From assembly GCF_030818485.1 (NCBI RefSeq), contig NZ_JAUTAJ010000003.1, positions 62,001-126,000 on the forward strand: a DNA stretch of 64,000 nucleotides, read 5' to 3'. The notes beneath the pieces are model-generated. The model saw only the letters and a program-made list of their open reading frames with translations. It made no database searches and was not told where the DNA came from. A program made the position numbers and the translations under genes. Within the stretch, counting starts at the first letter, position 1, and every line of letters begins with the position of its first letter. This DNA is from Pseudoroseomonas cervicalis. GTDB taxonomy: Bacteria; Pseudomonadota; Alphaproteobacteria; Acetobacterales; Acetobacteraceae. Below, one piece after another: positions 1 through 7,943 of the stretch.

Positions 1-816
1 GCCGCGGCGCTCTCCCGCCAGGCCTCGCTGCGCCTGGCGCGGCAGGAGGGCACGCGGGTGATGTATCTGATGCTGGGCCAGCGGCCCGAGCTGGCGCCCG
101 GCCGGCCCAACCCGCTGGCCGACCGGCGGGTGCGCCAGGCGCTGTCCCTGGCATTGGACCGCGCCGCGCTGGCACGCCAGGTGATGGATGGGGCGGCGGT
201 GCCGACGGCGCAGATCATGCCGCCCGACCGCGCCGCCGCCGAGCCGGCGCTGCGCCCGCCCCCGCCCGACCGCGACGCCGCCCGCCGCCTGCTGCGCGAG
301 GCCGGCTATGCGGAGGGCTTCACCCTGCCGCTGCTCGGCACCACCGACCGCTTCACCAATGACGAGCAGATCCTGCAGGCCGTGGCGCAGATGTGGCGCC
401 AGCTCGGCATCCAGGCCGAGGTCGAGGCGCTGCCCGCCGCCGCCTTCCTGCCGCGCTTCGCCGCCGGGCGCTATGGCGCGGCGCTGTTCGGCTGGCTGAC
501 CGGGCCCGGCGAGCCGAACAGCGTCTTCACCGCGCTGCTCTGCGGCCGCGACGCGGCGCGCGGCCGTGGCGCGCTGAACGGCACGGGCTATGCCAATGCG
601 CGGCTGGACGCGCTGGTCGACACCGCGCTGGCCAGCGCCGACAGCGCCGCCCGCCAGGCGCTGTGGCGGCAGGCGACGCGGCTGGCGCTGGCCGAGGATG
701 TCGCCATGCTGCCGCTGTTCCACCAGGCGAGCCTCTGGGCCTCGCGCCGCGGCATCGCCTATGCGCCGCGCATCGACAGCCTGACCCTGGCGATGGATGC
801 GCGGCCGGAGGGCTGA
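1..816 (+). CDS. Family 5 extracellular solute-binding protein, C-terminal part (5' end outside window)
   Basis: The reading frame is open from the first base and ends with TGA at 814-816, so only the C-terminal 271 residues are present. The sequence resembles the C-terminal lobe of SBP_bac_5 proteins, the periplasmic ligand-binding subunits of peptide or nickel ABC importers. Visible family features are the segment around LADRRVRQALSLALDR and the later block AGYAEGFTLPLLGTTDRF. It is clearly paralogous to the binding proteins at 1825-3435 and 40343-41947, which share the pattern of a DR residue pair followed by ND, an MW or MF pair, and a Gly-Tyr-x-Asn motif. No permease or ATPase gene is visible next to it. 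Family assignment is confident; the ligand is unknown. Confidence 0.85.
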   Translation, partial: AAALSRQASLRLARQEGTRVMYLMLGQRPELAPGRPNPLADRRVRQALSLALDRAALARQVMDGAAVPTAQIMPPDRAAAEPALRPPPPDRDAARRLLREAGYAEGFTLPLLGTTDRFTNDEQILQAVAQMWRQLGIQAEVEALPAAAFLPRFAAGRYGAALFGWLTGPGEPNSVFTALLCGRDAARGRGALNGTGYANARLDALVDTALASADSAARQALWRQATRLALAEDVAMLPLFHQASLWASRRGIAYAPRIDSLTLAMDARPEG

Positions 817-935
817 GCCGCCGCGTCGGGGAAGGACACGGCAGATGGAGACGGCGGCGCCCTGCGTGTAGAGAGCCGGCAGCGGCCCGCCGCCCCGCCC
901 TCCTGTCCGGGGCGTCCGCCGGGCCGGAGGAGCCC

Positions 936-1695
936 ATGCGCAGACACGACACGCCCCGCCTCGCCGCAGCCCCCGCCGCCATGCCCGCCGCGGCCCCGTC
1001 GCCCGCCGGGGAGGCGGCGCCGGAGGATCCGGTGCGGGCGCTGGAGACGGCGATCGCCGAGGATATCCATGCCGGGCTGCTGCCGCCCGGCACCTGGCTG
1101 AAGCAGATCATGCTGCAGGAGCGCTACGGCCAGAGCCGCGGCGATGTGCGCCGGGCGCTGGACCGGCTGGTGGCGCAGCGCCTGGTCGAGCACCTGCCGA
1201 ACCAGGGCCACCGGGTGCAGCTGATGGACCCGGCGCGGCTGGAGGAGTTGCGCCAGGTGCGCATGGTGCTGGAGGGCGCGGCGGCGGAGCTGGTGCCGCT
1301 GCCGGTGCCGCCCGCGCCGCTGGCCCGGCTGCGCGCCCTGGCCGATGCCTTCGCCGAGGCGGCCGCGCAGCGCACCATCCTGGACCAGAACGAGGCCAAC
1401 CTGGCCTTCCACGCCGCGCTGCTGGAGCTGTGCCCGAATCGCGAACTGGCCCGGCTGGTGATGGAGACGCGGCTGCGCATGCCCTCGGCGCCGCTGACGC
1501 AAATGGGCGCGGCCGGGCTGGGTGGCGGAATCGGCGCGCCAGCACCACGCCATGGTCGCGGCGCTGGAGGCGGCGGACCGCCCGGCCTTCTGCGCCCTGG
1601 TGCGCGGCCATATCCGCGCCGGCACGCCCCCCACGCCGCTGCCCGCCGCGGCCGCGCCGCGCCGCCCGCGCCGGGGCGCCGCGCCGCCGGGCTGA
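936..1695 (+). pseudogene. GntR family (FCD type) transcriptional regulator with a single-base frameshift
   Basis: From ATG 936, preceded by a GGAGGA box, the frame encodes an N-terminal winged helix of the GntR type (roughly residues 30-95; SRGDVRRALDRLVAQRLVEH and PNQGHRVQ) and then the start of an all-helical FCD effector domain (LEELRQVRMVLEGAAAELV). At 1501-1503 (AAA after a C) the protein stops resembling FCD. Removing one A restores a frame beginning QWARPGWVAESARQHHAMV, continuing with the expected AALEAADRPAF and ending at TGA 1693-1695, giving 252 residues. Unrepaired, the frame runs into the next gene as a non-FCD tail. It is either a recent pseudogene or a one-base sequencing or assembly error. 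Its likely target is the palindrome at 1723-1748. Confidence 0.8.
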
Positions 1696-1722
1696 GCCGG
1701 GTCGATGCTCACGGGCGATTGA

Positions 1723-1748
1723 CACCAAAATTGGTACCAGTTTTGATG
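1723..1748. promoter_or_regulatory. Palindromic operator, probable GntR/FCD binding site
   Basis: The core CAAAATTGGTACCAGTTTTG (1726-1745) is a near-perfect inverted repeat centred on GGTACC, with one mismatched pair (1731/1740). Two further pairs match outside it (1723/1748 and 1724/1747). It is AT-rich within very GC-rich surroundings and lies between the frameshifted GntR gene and the binding-protein gene starting at 1825. The TGGTACCA core resembles the TGGTnnnACCA-type sites of FCD-subfamily GntR regulators. The link to the upstream regulator is inferred from position. Confidence 0.6.
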
Positions 1749-1824
1749 CCGCTTCCGGGGCGCGCCGATGCGCGGCGGGCGGCGCGACGCGCCCCGTCTT
1801 CCCCGCAAGAGGAGTGTCCGCCCG

Positions 1825-3435
1825 ATGTCCCGTCCCGCTCTCACCCGCCGCGGCCTCGGCCGCGCCGCGCTGGCCCTGCCGCTGCTCGCCGGCCCGGCCT
1901 GGCTGTCCGAGGCGCTGGCGCAGGCGGGGGGCGGCCAGGGCGGGCGGCTGCGGGTCGGCATGGCCGCGCCCAACACCACGCTGGACCCGCATTTCCAGAG
2001 CAACGCGCCGAACAACGCGGTGGCCAGCCACATCTTCGACGCGCTGGTGACCAATGACCCGGCCTCGCGCTCGCAGCCCGGCCTGGCCGAGAGCTGGCGC
2101 ACCGAGGGCGATACGCGCTGGATCCTGACGCTGCGCCAGGGCGTGCGCTTCAGCGATGGCAGCCCCTTCACCGCCGAGGACGCGATGGTCTCGCTGAAGC
2201 GGGCCAACGACCTGCCCAGCACCGCCTCCTTCCGCACCTACACGCGCAGCATCAAGGCGATGTCGGCCCCCGATCCGCACACGCTGGTGCTGGAGACCGA
2301 TGGCCCCGACCCGCTGCTGCCGAATTCGCTGAGCCGCATCCGCATCATCAGCGCGAAGCAGGCGGAAGCCACGACGGCGCAGTTCAACGATGGCAGCGCC
2401 GCCATCGGCACCGGCCCCTTCATCTTGCGCGAATACATCCCCGGCAACCGCATCCGCCTCGCGCGCAACCCGCATTGGTGGGGCGGCGCCCTGCCCTGGG
2501 AGGAGGTGATCCTGGTGCCGGCCACCGATGATGGCGGGCGGCTGGCCTCGCTGCTCTCGGGCGATCTCGACATCATCGAGGCGGTGCCGTCGCAGAGCAG
2601 CGCGCGGGTCAAGGCCAATCCGCGCTTCCAGCTGATCCGCGGCATCTCCGGCCGCGTCGTCTATCTGGCGCTGGACCAGGCGCGCGACGTCACCCCCTTC
2701 ATCACCGACCGAGCCGGCCGCCCGCTGGAGCGCAACCCGCTGAAGGACATCCGGGTGCGGCAGGCGCTGAACCTGGCGATCAGCCGCCAGGCGCTGGTCG
2801 AGCGGGTGATGGAGGGCGATGCCGTCGCCGCCTCCCAGTTCCTGCCGAAGGGTGGCGCCGGCACCTCGGATGCGCTGGAGGTGCCCGCCTATGATCCCAA
2901 CCGCGCCCGCGCCCTGCTGGCCGAGGCCGGCTATCCGGACGGGTTCCGCATGGTGGTGCACGGGCCGAATGACCGCTACGTCAACGACGCCAAGATCGTG
3001 CAGGGCATCGCGCAGATGTTCACCCGCATCGGCATCGAGGCCCAGGCCGATGTCATGCCCTGGTCGGTCTATTCCGGCCGCAGCTCCCGCGCGGATTTCA
3101 GCCTCTCCCTGGTCTCCTGGGGGGTGAACACCGGCGAGACCTCGAACCCGCTGAAGGCGATCCTCGCGACCTATGACCGCGCCGCCGGCATGGGCGCCAG
3201 CAACACCGGCCGCTACAGCAATCCGGAGCTGGACCGCCGCCTGCAGCAGGCGCTGCGCACCATGGACGACAGCGCCCGCAACGCGCTGCTGGCCGAGGCC
3301 TGCGAGATCGGCTTCCGCGACCAGGCCATCCTGCCGCTGCACCATGAGGTCTCGGTCTGGGCGGCGCGCCAGGGCCTGACCTATGCGACGCGCGCCGACC
3401 AGTACACCCTTGCCATGGGCGTGGGCCAGGGCTGA
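1825..3435 (+). CDS. Family 5 peptide ABC transporter substrate-binding protein
   Basis: This 536-residue protein is a full-length SBP_bac_5 periplasmic binding protein. The start at ATG 1825 is chosen because it follows an AAGAGGAG ribosome-binding site and places a Tat-like signal at the N-terminus: twin arginine in TRRGLGRAAL, a hydrophobic stretch and ALAQA. The mature part begins GGRLRVGMAAPNTTLDPHF, a usual family opening, followed by GLAESW and the FSDGSPFTAEDA block. No permease genes are adjacent. Instead it is followed by an alpha/beta hydrolase (33 bases downstream) and gamma-glutamyltransferase, which suggests uptake of a peptide or gamma-glutamyl compound that these enzymes process. 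An operator-like palindrome sits about 80 bases upstream. Specificity is not determinable here. Confidence 0.9.
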   Translation: MSRPALTRRGLGRAALALPLLAGPAWLSEALAQAGGGQGGRLRVGMAAPNTTLDPHFQSNAPNNAVASHIFDALVTNDPASRSQPGLAESWRTEGDTRWILTLRQGVRFSDGSPFTAEDAMVSLKRANDLPSTASFRTYTRSIKAMSAPDPHTLVLETDGPDPLLPNSLSRIRIISAKQAEATTAQFNDGSAAIGTGPFILREYIPGNRIRLARNPHWWGGALPWEEVILVPATDDGGRLASLLSGDLDIIEAVPSQSSARVKANPRFQLIRGISGRVVYLALDQARDVTPFITDRAGRPLERNPLKDIRVRQALNLAISRQALVERVMEGDAVAASQFLPKGGAGTSDALEVPAYDPNRARALLAEAGYPDGFRMVVHGPNDRYVNDAKIVQGIAQMFTRIGIEAQADVMPWSVYSGRSSRADFSLSLVSWGVNTGETSNPLKAILATYDRAAGMGASNTGRYSNPELDRRLQQALRTMDDSARNALLAEACEIGFRDQAILPLHHEVSVWAARQGLTYATRADQYTLAMGVGQG

Positions 3436-3467
3436 GCCCGGGCCGACGCCGCACCAGGACCAGCCGC

Positions 3468-4331
3468 ATGACCGACGCCCCGGCCACCGCCGAAGCCACC
3501 GCGCGCGCCCGCGCCATCTATGATCTCGGCCCCACCGTCATCTTCTCCTGCAAGGCGGATCCGCGCTTCCAGTACTGCCTCTATGTGCCGCCGCAGGTGG
3601 GCAAGGGGGCGAAGGTGGATCTGCTGGTGGCGGTGCATGGCACCGGCCGCACCTCCTTCCTCGATTTCCGCGACGGCTTCTCGGAGTTCGGGCGCTGGAA
3701 CGATGTCGCCATCCTCTGCCCGATCTTCCCGGTCGGCGTGCGCGGCGATGGCGCGCGCAGCGGCTACAAATACATGCAGGAGGGCGAGATCCGCTACGAT
3801 CTGCTGCTGCTGCAGATGGTCGAGGAAGTGGCGGAAAAATACGGCCAGGACTGGTCGCGCTTCGCCATGTTCGGCTTCTCCGGCGGCGGGCATTTCACGC
3901 ATCGCTTCGCCATCCTGCACCCGCAGAAACTCTGGGCGGCCAGCATCGGCGCGCCGGGCTCGGTGACGCTGCTCGACCCGGCGCGCGACTGGTGGGTCGG
4001 CATCCGCGACATCGGCGCGCGCTTCGGCATCGACTTCAATGCTGCTGCATTGGCGCAGGTGCCGGTGCAGATGGTGGTGGGCGATGCCGATCTCGAGACC
4101 TGGGAGATCACCCACAAGCCCGGCGGCACCTACTGGATGGAAGGCGCCAATGATGCCGGCCGCACCAGGCCTGAGCGGCTGGCGACACTCGCAGAATCCT
4201 TCCGCCAGGCGGGGGTGTCGGTGCAGCTCGACCTGGTGCCGGGCGTGTCGCATGACCGCATCAAGGTGCTCGACCGGGTGAAGGACTTTCTGGCCGATGT
4301 GCTGGCCCGGCGCCGGGGCCAGGCGGCATGA
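3468..4331 (+). CDS. Alpha/beta hydrolase, esterase/PHB-depolymerase-like
   Basis: The 287-residue product has the alpha/beta-hydrolase pattern. VDLLVAVHGTGR forms the oxyanion-loop region, GFSGGGH carries the predicted nucleophile Ser138, VGDADLETW holds a likely acid, and GVSHD near the C-terminus supplies the catalytic His. There is no signal peptide, so it is expected in the cytoplasm. It lies in the same direction as the upstream binding protein and overlaps the gamma-glutamyltransferase start by four bases (ATGA), so the three genes are probably one transcript. The overall layout resembles poly(3-hydroxybutyrate) depolymerase-like and dienelactone-like hydrolases. The substrate is unknown; an ester or amide group on the imported compound is the contextual guess. 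Confidence 0.8.
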   Translation: MTDAPATAEATARARAIYDLGPTVIFSCKADPRFQYCLYVPPQVGKGAKVDLLVAVHGTGRTSFLDFRDGFSEFGRWNDVAILCPIFPVGVRGDGARSGYKYMQEGEIRYDLLLLQMVEEVAEKYGQDWSRFAMFGFSGGGHFTHRFAILHPQKLWAASIGAPGSVTLLDPARDWWVGIRDIGARFGIDFNAAALAQVPVQMVVGDADLETWEITHKPGGTYWMEGANDAGRTRPERLATLAESFRQAGVSVQLDLVPGVSHDRIKVLDRVKDFLADVLARRRGQAA

Positions 4332-5932
4332 AGGGCATGATCGTCGCGCCGCAGCCCGAGGCGGCGGAGGCCGGCGCCGCGGTGCTGAAGCGCGGCGGCA
4401 ATGCGGTGGACGCCGCCATCGCCGCCGCCTTCGTGCAGGGCGTGGTCGACCCGCTGATGTGCGGCATTGGCGGCTTCGGCTCCATGCAGGTCTATATGCC
4501 GAAGCGCAACCGGCACGAGATCCTGGAATTCTACGCCCGCGCCCCGCTGGCGGCGACGCCCGATATGTGGCTGGACCGGCTGCGCGGCCAGTCGCGCGAC
4601 GGCTTCGCCTTCCTGCTGGAGGGCGGCATCAGCGAGCAGGGGCATCTGGCCGTCTGCACGCCCGGCAATGTGCGCGGCTATGCCGAGGCGCTGTCGCGCT
4701 ACGGCACCATCGGCTGGGAGGAGGCGATGGCGCCGGCCATCGCCGAGGCGCGACGCGGCGTCATGGTGCGGCCGCATATGCACTGGTTCTGGACGCAGGA
4801 TCAGGCCGCCAGCGGCCAGGTCAACACCGCCGACAAGCTGCGCCTGACCGCGACCGGCCGGCGCGTTTTTTTCCGTGAGGATGGCAGCCCGAAGCGTCCC
4901 GGCGACATCCTCCACAACCCCGACCTGACCCGCACGCTGGAGCGTCTGGCGAAGGGCGGGCCGGAGCTGTTCTACCAGGGCGAGCTGGCCGAGGAGATCG
5001 AGGCCGATTTCATCGCCCAGGGCGGGCTGCTGCGCGCCGAGGATCTGGCGGCCTATCGCCTCTCCGTCGCCGCGCCCATCTGGGGCGAGTATCGCGGCCA
5101 CCGCATCGCCACCAGCCCGCCGCCGGCCAGCGGCCTGTCCATGCTGCAGATCCTGCAGATGCTGGAGCATTTCGACCTCGGCGCGCTGGAGCACAATGGG
5201 GTGGAGCATGTGCGGCTGCTGGCGGAAGCCATGAAGCGCATGACGCTCGACAAGGACCGCCATATGGGCGACCCGGATTATGTCGAGGTGCCGGTCGAAC
5301 GCCTGCTGTCGAAGGAGTATGCCGCCGAGCAGGCCGAGGCGATCCGCCGCGGCGAGCGCGCGGTGGTCAGGCGCCTCGACCGCTCGCAGCGGGAGACGAC
5401 GCATCTCTCCGTGGTGGATGGGGAGGGCAATGCGGTCGCGATGACGCACACGCTGGGCAGCCCGTCGGGCGCCATCACCGAGGGGCTCGGCTTCATCTAC
5501 AACGGCACGATGAGCCGCTTCGACCCGCGCCCGGGCCGCGCCGCCTCGATCGCGCCGGGCAAGCGCCGCGCCAGCTCCGCCGCCCCCACCATCGTTTTCA
5601 GGGACGACAAGCCGCTGATCGTGATCGGCGCGCCGGGCGGCAGCTACATCGCGCCCGCGGTGGCCCAGGGCATCATGAACGTCATCGATTTCGGCATGTC
5701 GATGACCGAGGCCGTGGCGGCGCCGCGCATCGTCGCCGTCTCCGACAGCATCGATGTCTCGAACCGCGTGCAGCGTTCCGTCACCGACGCGCTGCAGGCC
5801 GAGGGCTATGACGTCAAGCGCTCCTGGCAGAGCTACGCCTTCGCGGCGCTGCACGGCATCCTGCTGCGCGATGGCGTGCCGCAGGGCGGCGCCGACCCGC
5901 AGCGCGACGGCATGGCGCTGGCGGTGCGCTGA
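4328..5932 (+). CDS. ggt: Gamma-glutamyltransferase
   Basis: This 534-residue protein belongs to the N-terminal nucleophile hydrolase family that cleaves or transfers gamma-glutamyl groups from glutathione and related compounds. The N-terminus shows the usual AEAGAAVLKRGGNAVDAAIA segment. The processing site is TTHLSVVDGEGNAVAMTHTL, in which the first Thr (Thr357) corresponds to the N-terminal catalytic residue of the small subunit. The later GAPGGSYI block is also typical. Unlike many bacterial homologs it has no signal peptide, so the enzyme probably works in the cytoplasm on imported material. Its start overlaps the end of the hydrolase gene, which suggests translational coupling. Family assignment is firm. 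Confidence 0.92.
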   Translation: MKGMIVAPQPEAAEAGAAVLKRGGNAVDAAIAAAFVQGVVDPLMCGIGGFGSMQVYMPKRNRHEILEFYARAPLAATPDMWLDRLRGQSRDGFAFLLEGGISEQGHLAVCTPGNVRGYAEALSRYGTIGWEEAMAPAIAEARRGVMVRPHMHWFWTQDQAASGQVNTADKLRLTATGRRVFFREDGSPKRPGDILHNPDLTRTLERLAKGGPELFYQGELAEEIEADFIAQGGLLRAEDLAAYRLSVAAPIWGEYRGHRIATSPPPASGLSMLQILQMLEHFDLGALEHNGVEHVRLLAEAMKRMTLDKDRHMGDPDYVEVPVERLLSKEYAAEQAEAIRRGERAVVRRLDRSQRETTHLSVVDGEGNAVAMTHTLGSPSGAITEGLGFIYNGTMSRFDPRPGRAASIAPGKRRASSAAPTIVFRDDKPLIVIGAPGGSYIAPAVAQGIMNVIDFGMSMTEAVAAPRIVAVSDSIDVSNRVQRSVTDALQAEGYDVKRSWQSYAFAALHGILLRDGVPQGGADPQRDGMALAVR

Positions 5933-5949
5933 AGGCGCGTCCGGGCCGG

Positions 5950-5970
5950 CTGGTTAGCGCTGCTAACCAG
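5950..5970. promoter_or_regulatory. Perfect 9-bp inverted repeat, probable operator
   Basis: CTGGTTAGC and GCTAACCAG are perfect complements separated by GCT. The site lies 18 bases after the ggt stop and about 110 bases before the Atu4866-family gene. It has no following T tract, and compact symmetry of this kind is typical of TetR- or MarR-type operators. A role in control of the gene at 6078 is inferred from position only. Confidence 0.5.
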
Positions 5971-6077
5971 TGCGTCCAGGCCTGGCGGGCTGCCGCCGCG
6001 GCGGCGAAGGGGCCAGATGGGCAGGCATCCGCAATCGCGGGGCCGGCCCGGCCCCGCCAGCCCGAAAGGTCCGAATC

Positions 6078-6422
6078 ATGGCCCAGACCAAGCTCCGCCG
6101 CCCCCTGCTGGTCGGCCTGACGGCAATGGCCGCCGGCCTGGCCGAACCCGTCGCCGCCCAGCCTGGAACGGCCCAACCCGCCGCGCCGCACCCCTATGTC
6201 GGCATGTGGGTGACGCAGGACAATCGCGTGCGGCACGAGCTGCTGCCCGACAACCGCTATGTCGAGGCGCGCGGCCAGCGCGAGGCCGCCTATCGCGGCC
6301 GCTACGAGGTGCGCGGCGACGAGATCTTCTACTGGGACGACACCGGCTTCACCGCCGATGGCCGCTTCATCGACGGCGTGCTGCATCATGGCGGCATGAT
6401 CCTCTACCGCCGCACCCCCTGA
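6078..6422 (+). CDS. Atu4866-family small exported protein
   Basis: The 114-residue product begins MAQTKLRRPLLVGLTAMAAG and has a probable Sec signal ending near PVAAQ. The mature part, PYVGMWVTQDNRVRHELLPD through RYVEARGQREAAYRGRY, then YWDDTGFTADGRF and VLHHGGMILYR, matches the Atu4866 family as I know it: small beta-barrel proteins of streptavidin-like shape found mainly in Proteobacteria. The molecular function of the family is not established. The start is chosen at ATG 6078 because it gives the signal peptide; a longer frame upstream is GC-driven. It stands alone, with an operator-like repeat before it and a strong hairpin after it. Family members outside this window are often cytoplasmic, so the signal sequence is worth noting. 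Confidence 0.8.
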   Translation: MAQTKLRRPLLVGLTAMAAGLAEPVAAQPGTAQPAAPHPYVGMWVTQDNRVRHELLPDNRYVEARGQREAAYRGRYEVRGDEIFYWDDTGFTADGRFIDGVLHHGGMILYRRTP

Positions 6423-6434
6423 CCCGCGGCGCGA

Positions 6435-6468
6435 GCGGGGCGCTGCCCTGGCCAGGCCAGCGCCCCGC
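6435..6468 (+). terminator. Strong hairpin after the Atu4866-family gene
   Basis: GCGGGGCGCTG and CAGCGCCCCGC form an 11-bp perfect stem starting 13 bases after the stop codon. The 12-base loop itself contains the palindrome CCTGGCCAGG. There is no U tract, so it is a terminator or RNA-stabilising hairpin of the GC-rich kind. Confidence 0.45.
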
Positions 6469-6526
6469 CGGCTATCCTGGGGGGCGCGCCGCCGCCGGGG
6501 GGGCGCCCAGAGACAGGTCCGCGCCG

Positions 6527-7576
6527 ATGCATGGCGAATACAAGGTTCAGGGCGGCAAGCTCGTCACCGTCGATGTCGAGGTCGAGGGCGGCATCATCCG
6601 CCAGGCGCAGATCGCCGGCGATTTCTTCCTGGAGCCGGCCGAGGCGCTGGACGACATCCGCGCCGCCATCGAGGGGCTGCCGGCAGATGCCAGTTCCGAG
6701 GCCATCGCCGCCGCCATCCGCGCGAAGCTGCGCCCCGATGCGGCGCTGATCGGCTTCAGCGCCGAGGCGGTGGCCATGGCGGTGCGCCGCGCGCTCGGCA
6801 TGAGCAATTCCTGGCGCGACCATGACTGGCAGATCATCGAGACGCCGCCGCTCGCCCCCGCCCTGCATCTGGCGCTGGACGAGGTGCTGGCGCGCGAGGT
6901 GGCTTCCGGCCGCCGCGCGCCCACGCTGCGCTTCTGGGAATGGCAGCGCCCGGCCATCATCATCGGCGCCTTCCAGTCGCTGCGCAACGAGGTGGACCTG
7001 GCCGCCGCCGCGCAATTCGGCATCGAGACGGTGCGCCGCGTCACCGGCGGCGGCGCCATGCTGGCCGAGCCGGGCAACAGTGTCACCTATTCGCTCTACG
7101 CGCCGGGCGCGCTGGTGCGCGACCTGACCTTCGCCGATTCCTACGCCTTCCTCGATTCCTGGGTGCTGCAGGCGCTGATCTCGCTCGGCATCGACGCCGT
7201 CTACAAGCCGCTGAACGACATCTCCAGCAGCAAGGGCAAGATCGGCGGCGCGGCGCAGAAGCGCTATTCGGCCGGCACCGTGCTGCACCATGTGACCATG
7301 GCCTATGACATGGACGCGGAGAAGATGGTGCAGGTGCTGCGCATCGGCCGCGAGAAGCTCAGCGACAAGGGCACCACCAGCGCGGTGAAGCGCGTCGACC
7401 CGCTGCGCAGCCAGACCGGCCTGCCGCGCGAGGAGATCATCCGCCGCATGCGCGAGACCTTCGTCGCGCTGCATGGCGGCACCGCCGGCCAGATCACGCC
7501 CGGGGAATGGGCCGCGGCCGAGACCCTGGCGGCGGAGAAATTCTCGTCCGAGGCCTGGCTGCGCCACGTGCCCTGA
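6527..7576 (+). CDS. lplA: Lipoate-protein ligase with N-terminal accessory domain
   Basis: The 349-residue product attaches lipoate to lipoyl domains of oxo-acid dehydrogenases or the glycine cleavage system. Residues 1-85 (EYKVQGGKLVTVDVEVEGGI, GDFFLEPAEAL) match the lipoate-ligase C-terminal accessory domain, here placed at the N-terminus. Residues 95-349 are the BPL/LPL catalytic domain with RRVTGGGAMLAEPGNSVTYS and the lysine region SSSKGKIGGAAQKR (Lys238 as the likely catalytic lysine). The start at ATG 6527 gives the complete accessory domain. In E. coli the accessory domain is C-terminal and in some archaea it is a separate protein, so this order is a fused LplB-LplA form. No lipoylated enzyme gene is nearby. 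Confidence 0.85.
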   Translation: MHGEYKVQGGKLVTVDVEVEGGIIRQAQIAGDFFLEPAEALDDIRAAIEGLPADASSEAIAAAIRAKLRPDAALIGFSAEAVAMAVRRALGMSNSWRDHDWQIIETPPLAPALHLALDEVLAREVASGRRAPTLRFWEWQRPAIIIGAFQSLRNEVDLAAAAQFGIETVRRVTGGGAMLAEPGNSVTYSLYAPGALVRDLTFADSYAFLDSWVLQALISLGIDAVYKPLNDISSSKGKIGGAAQKRYSAGTVLHHVTMAYDMDAEKMVQVLRIGREKLSDKGTTSAVKRVDPLRSQTGLPREEIIRRMRETFVALHGGTAGQITPGEWAAAETLAAEKFSSEAWLRHVP

Positions 7577-7672
7577 CGCGCCGCGGCAGGCGGGCCGGGA
7601 ACCCGGCACGGGGTCAGGCGGTATAGGCTGGGTGCGGCCGGCCTCGGCCGCCCTGCCCAGTGGAGGAGCCCG

Positions 7673-7867
7673 ATGCGCGCCAACGCCCCCGGACCGAGCC
7701 ATGAGGCGCTGCGGCGCCGCGCCCAGGCGATCCTGGACGGTGCCGAGGACCCGATGCTGGACCTGTTCCCCGAGGATCGGGCGAAGGTGATGGAGGAGCT
7801 GCGCCGGCTGCGCCAGCAGGCCGCCGAGCCCGGCCCGCCGGAACCGGTGCCCGGGCTGCGCCTCTAG
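7673..7867 (+). CDS. Small hypothetical protein, 64 residues
   Basis: A short frame begins at ATG 7673, preceded by GGAGGA with good spacing, and encodes a charged, largely helical peptide (HEALRRRAQAILDGAEDPMLDLF, then KVMEELRRLRQQA). It has no signal peptide, membrane segment or cysteine. It is read in the same direction as its neighbours and is closed by a strong hairpin starting at its stop codon, which supports a real gene. I do not recognise the family. Confidence 0.6.
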   Translation: MRANAPGPSHEALRRRAQAILDGAEDPMLDLFPEDRAKVMEELRRLRQQAAEPGPPEPVPGLRL

Positions 7868-7905
7868 CCGCAGCCGGCACGGGAGGCCGCAACCCCGGCT
7901 GCGGC
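7867..7905 (+). terminator. Hairpin terminator after the 64-residue gene
   Basis: GCCGCAGCCGG (7867-7877) pairs perfectly with CCGGCTGCGGC (7895-7905) across a 17-base loop. It begins on the last base of the stop codon. There is no long U tract, but an AT-rich stretch (ACATTAAAT) follows, which may also hold the promoter of the next gene. Confidence 0.5.
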
Positions 7906-7943
7906 GCAACATTAAATCCCCGTAAGTTTTGGAGGCGGGGCGC

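Noticed and set aside
817-935. A gene between the first binding protein and the GntR gene
   Set aside because: No start with a ribosome-binding site gives a plausible product; the region only carries the GGAGGA box of the GntR gene.
393-2057. A 554-codon plus-strand protein covering the GntR region
   Set aside because: Its first 181 codons are an out-of-frame shadow of the binding protein at 1-816, and its end is out of frame with the FCD domain and overlaps the next gene. The real unit is 936-1695 with a frameshift.
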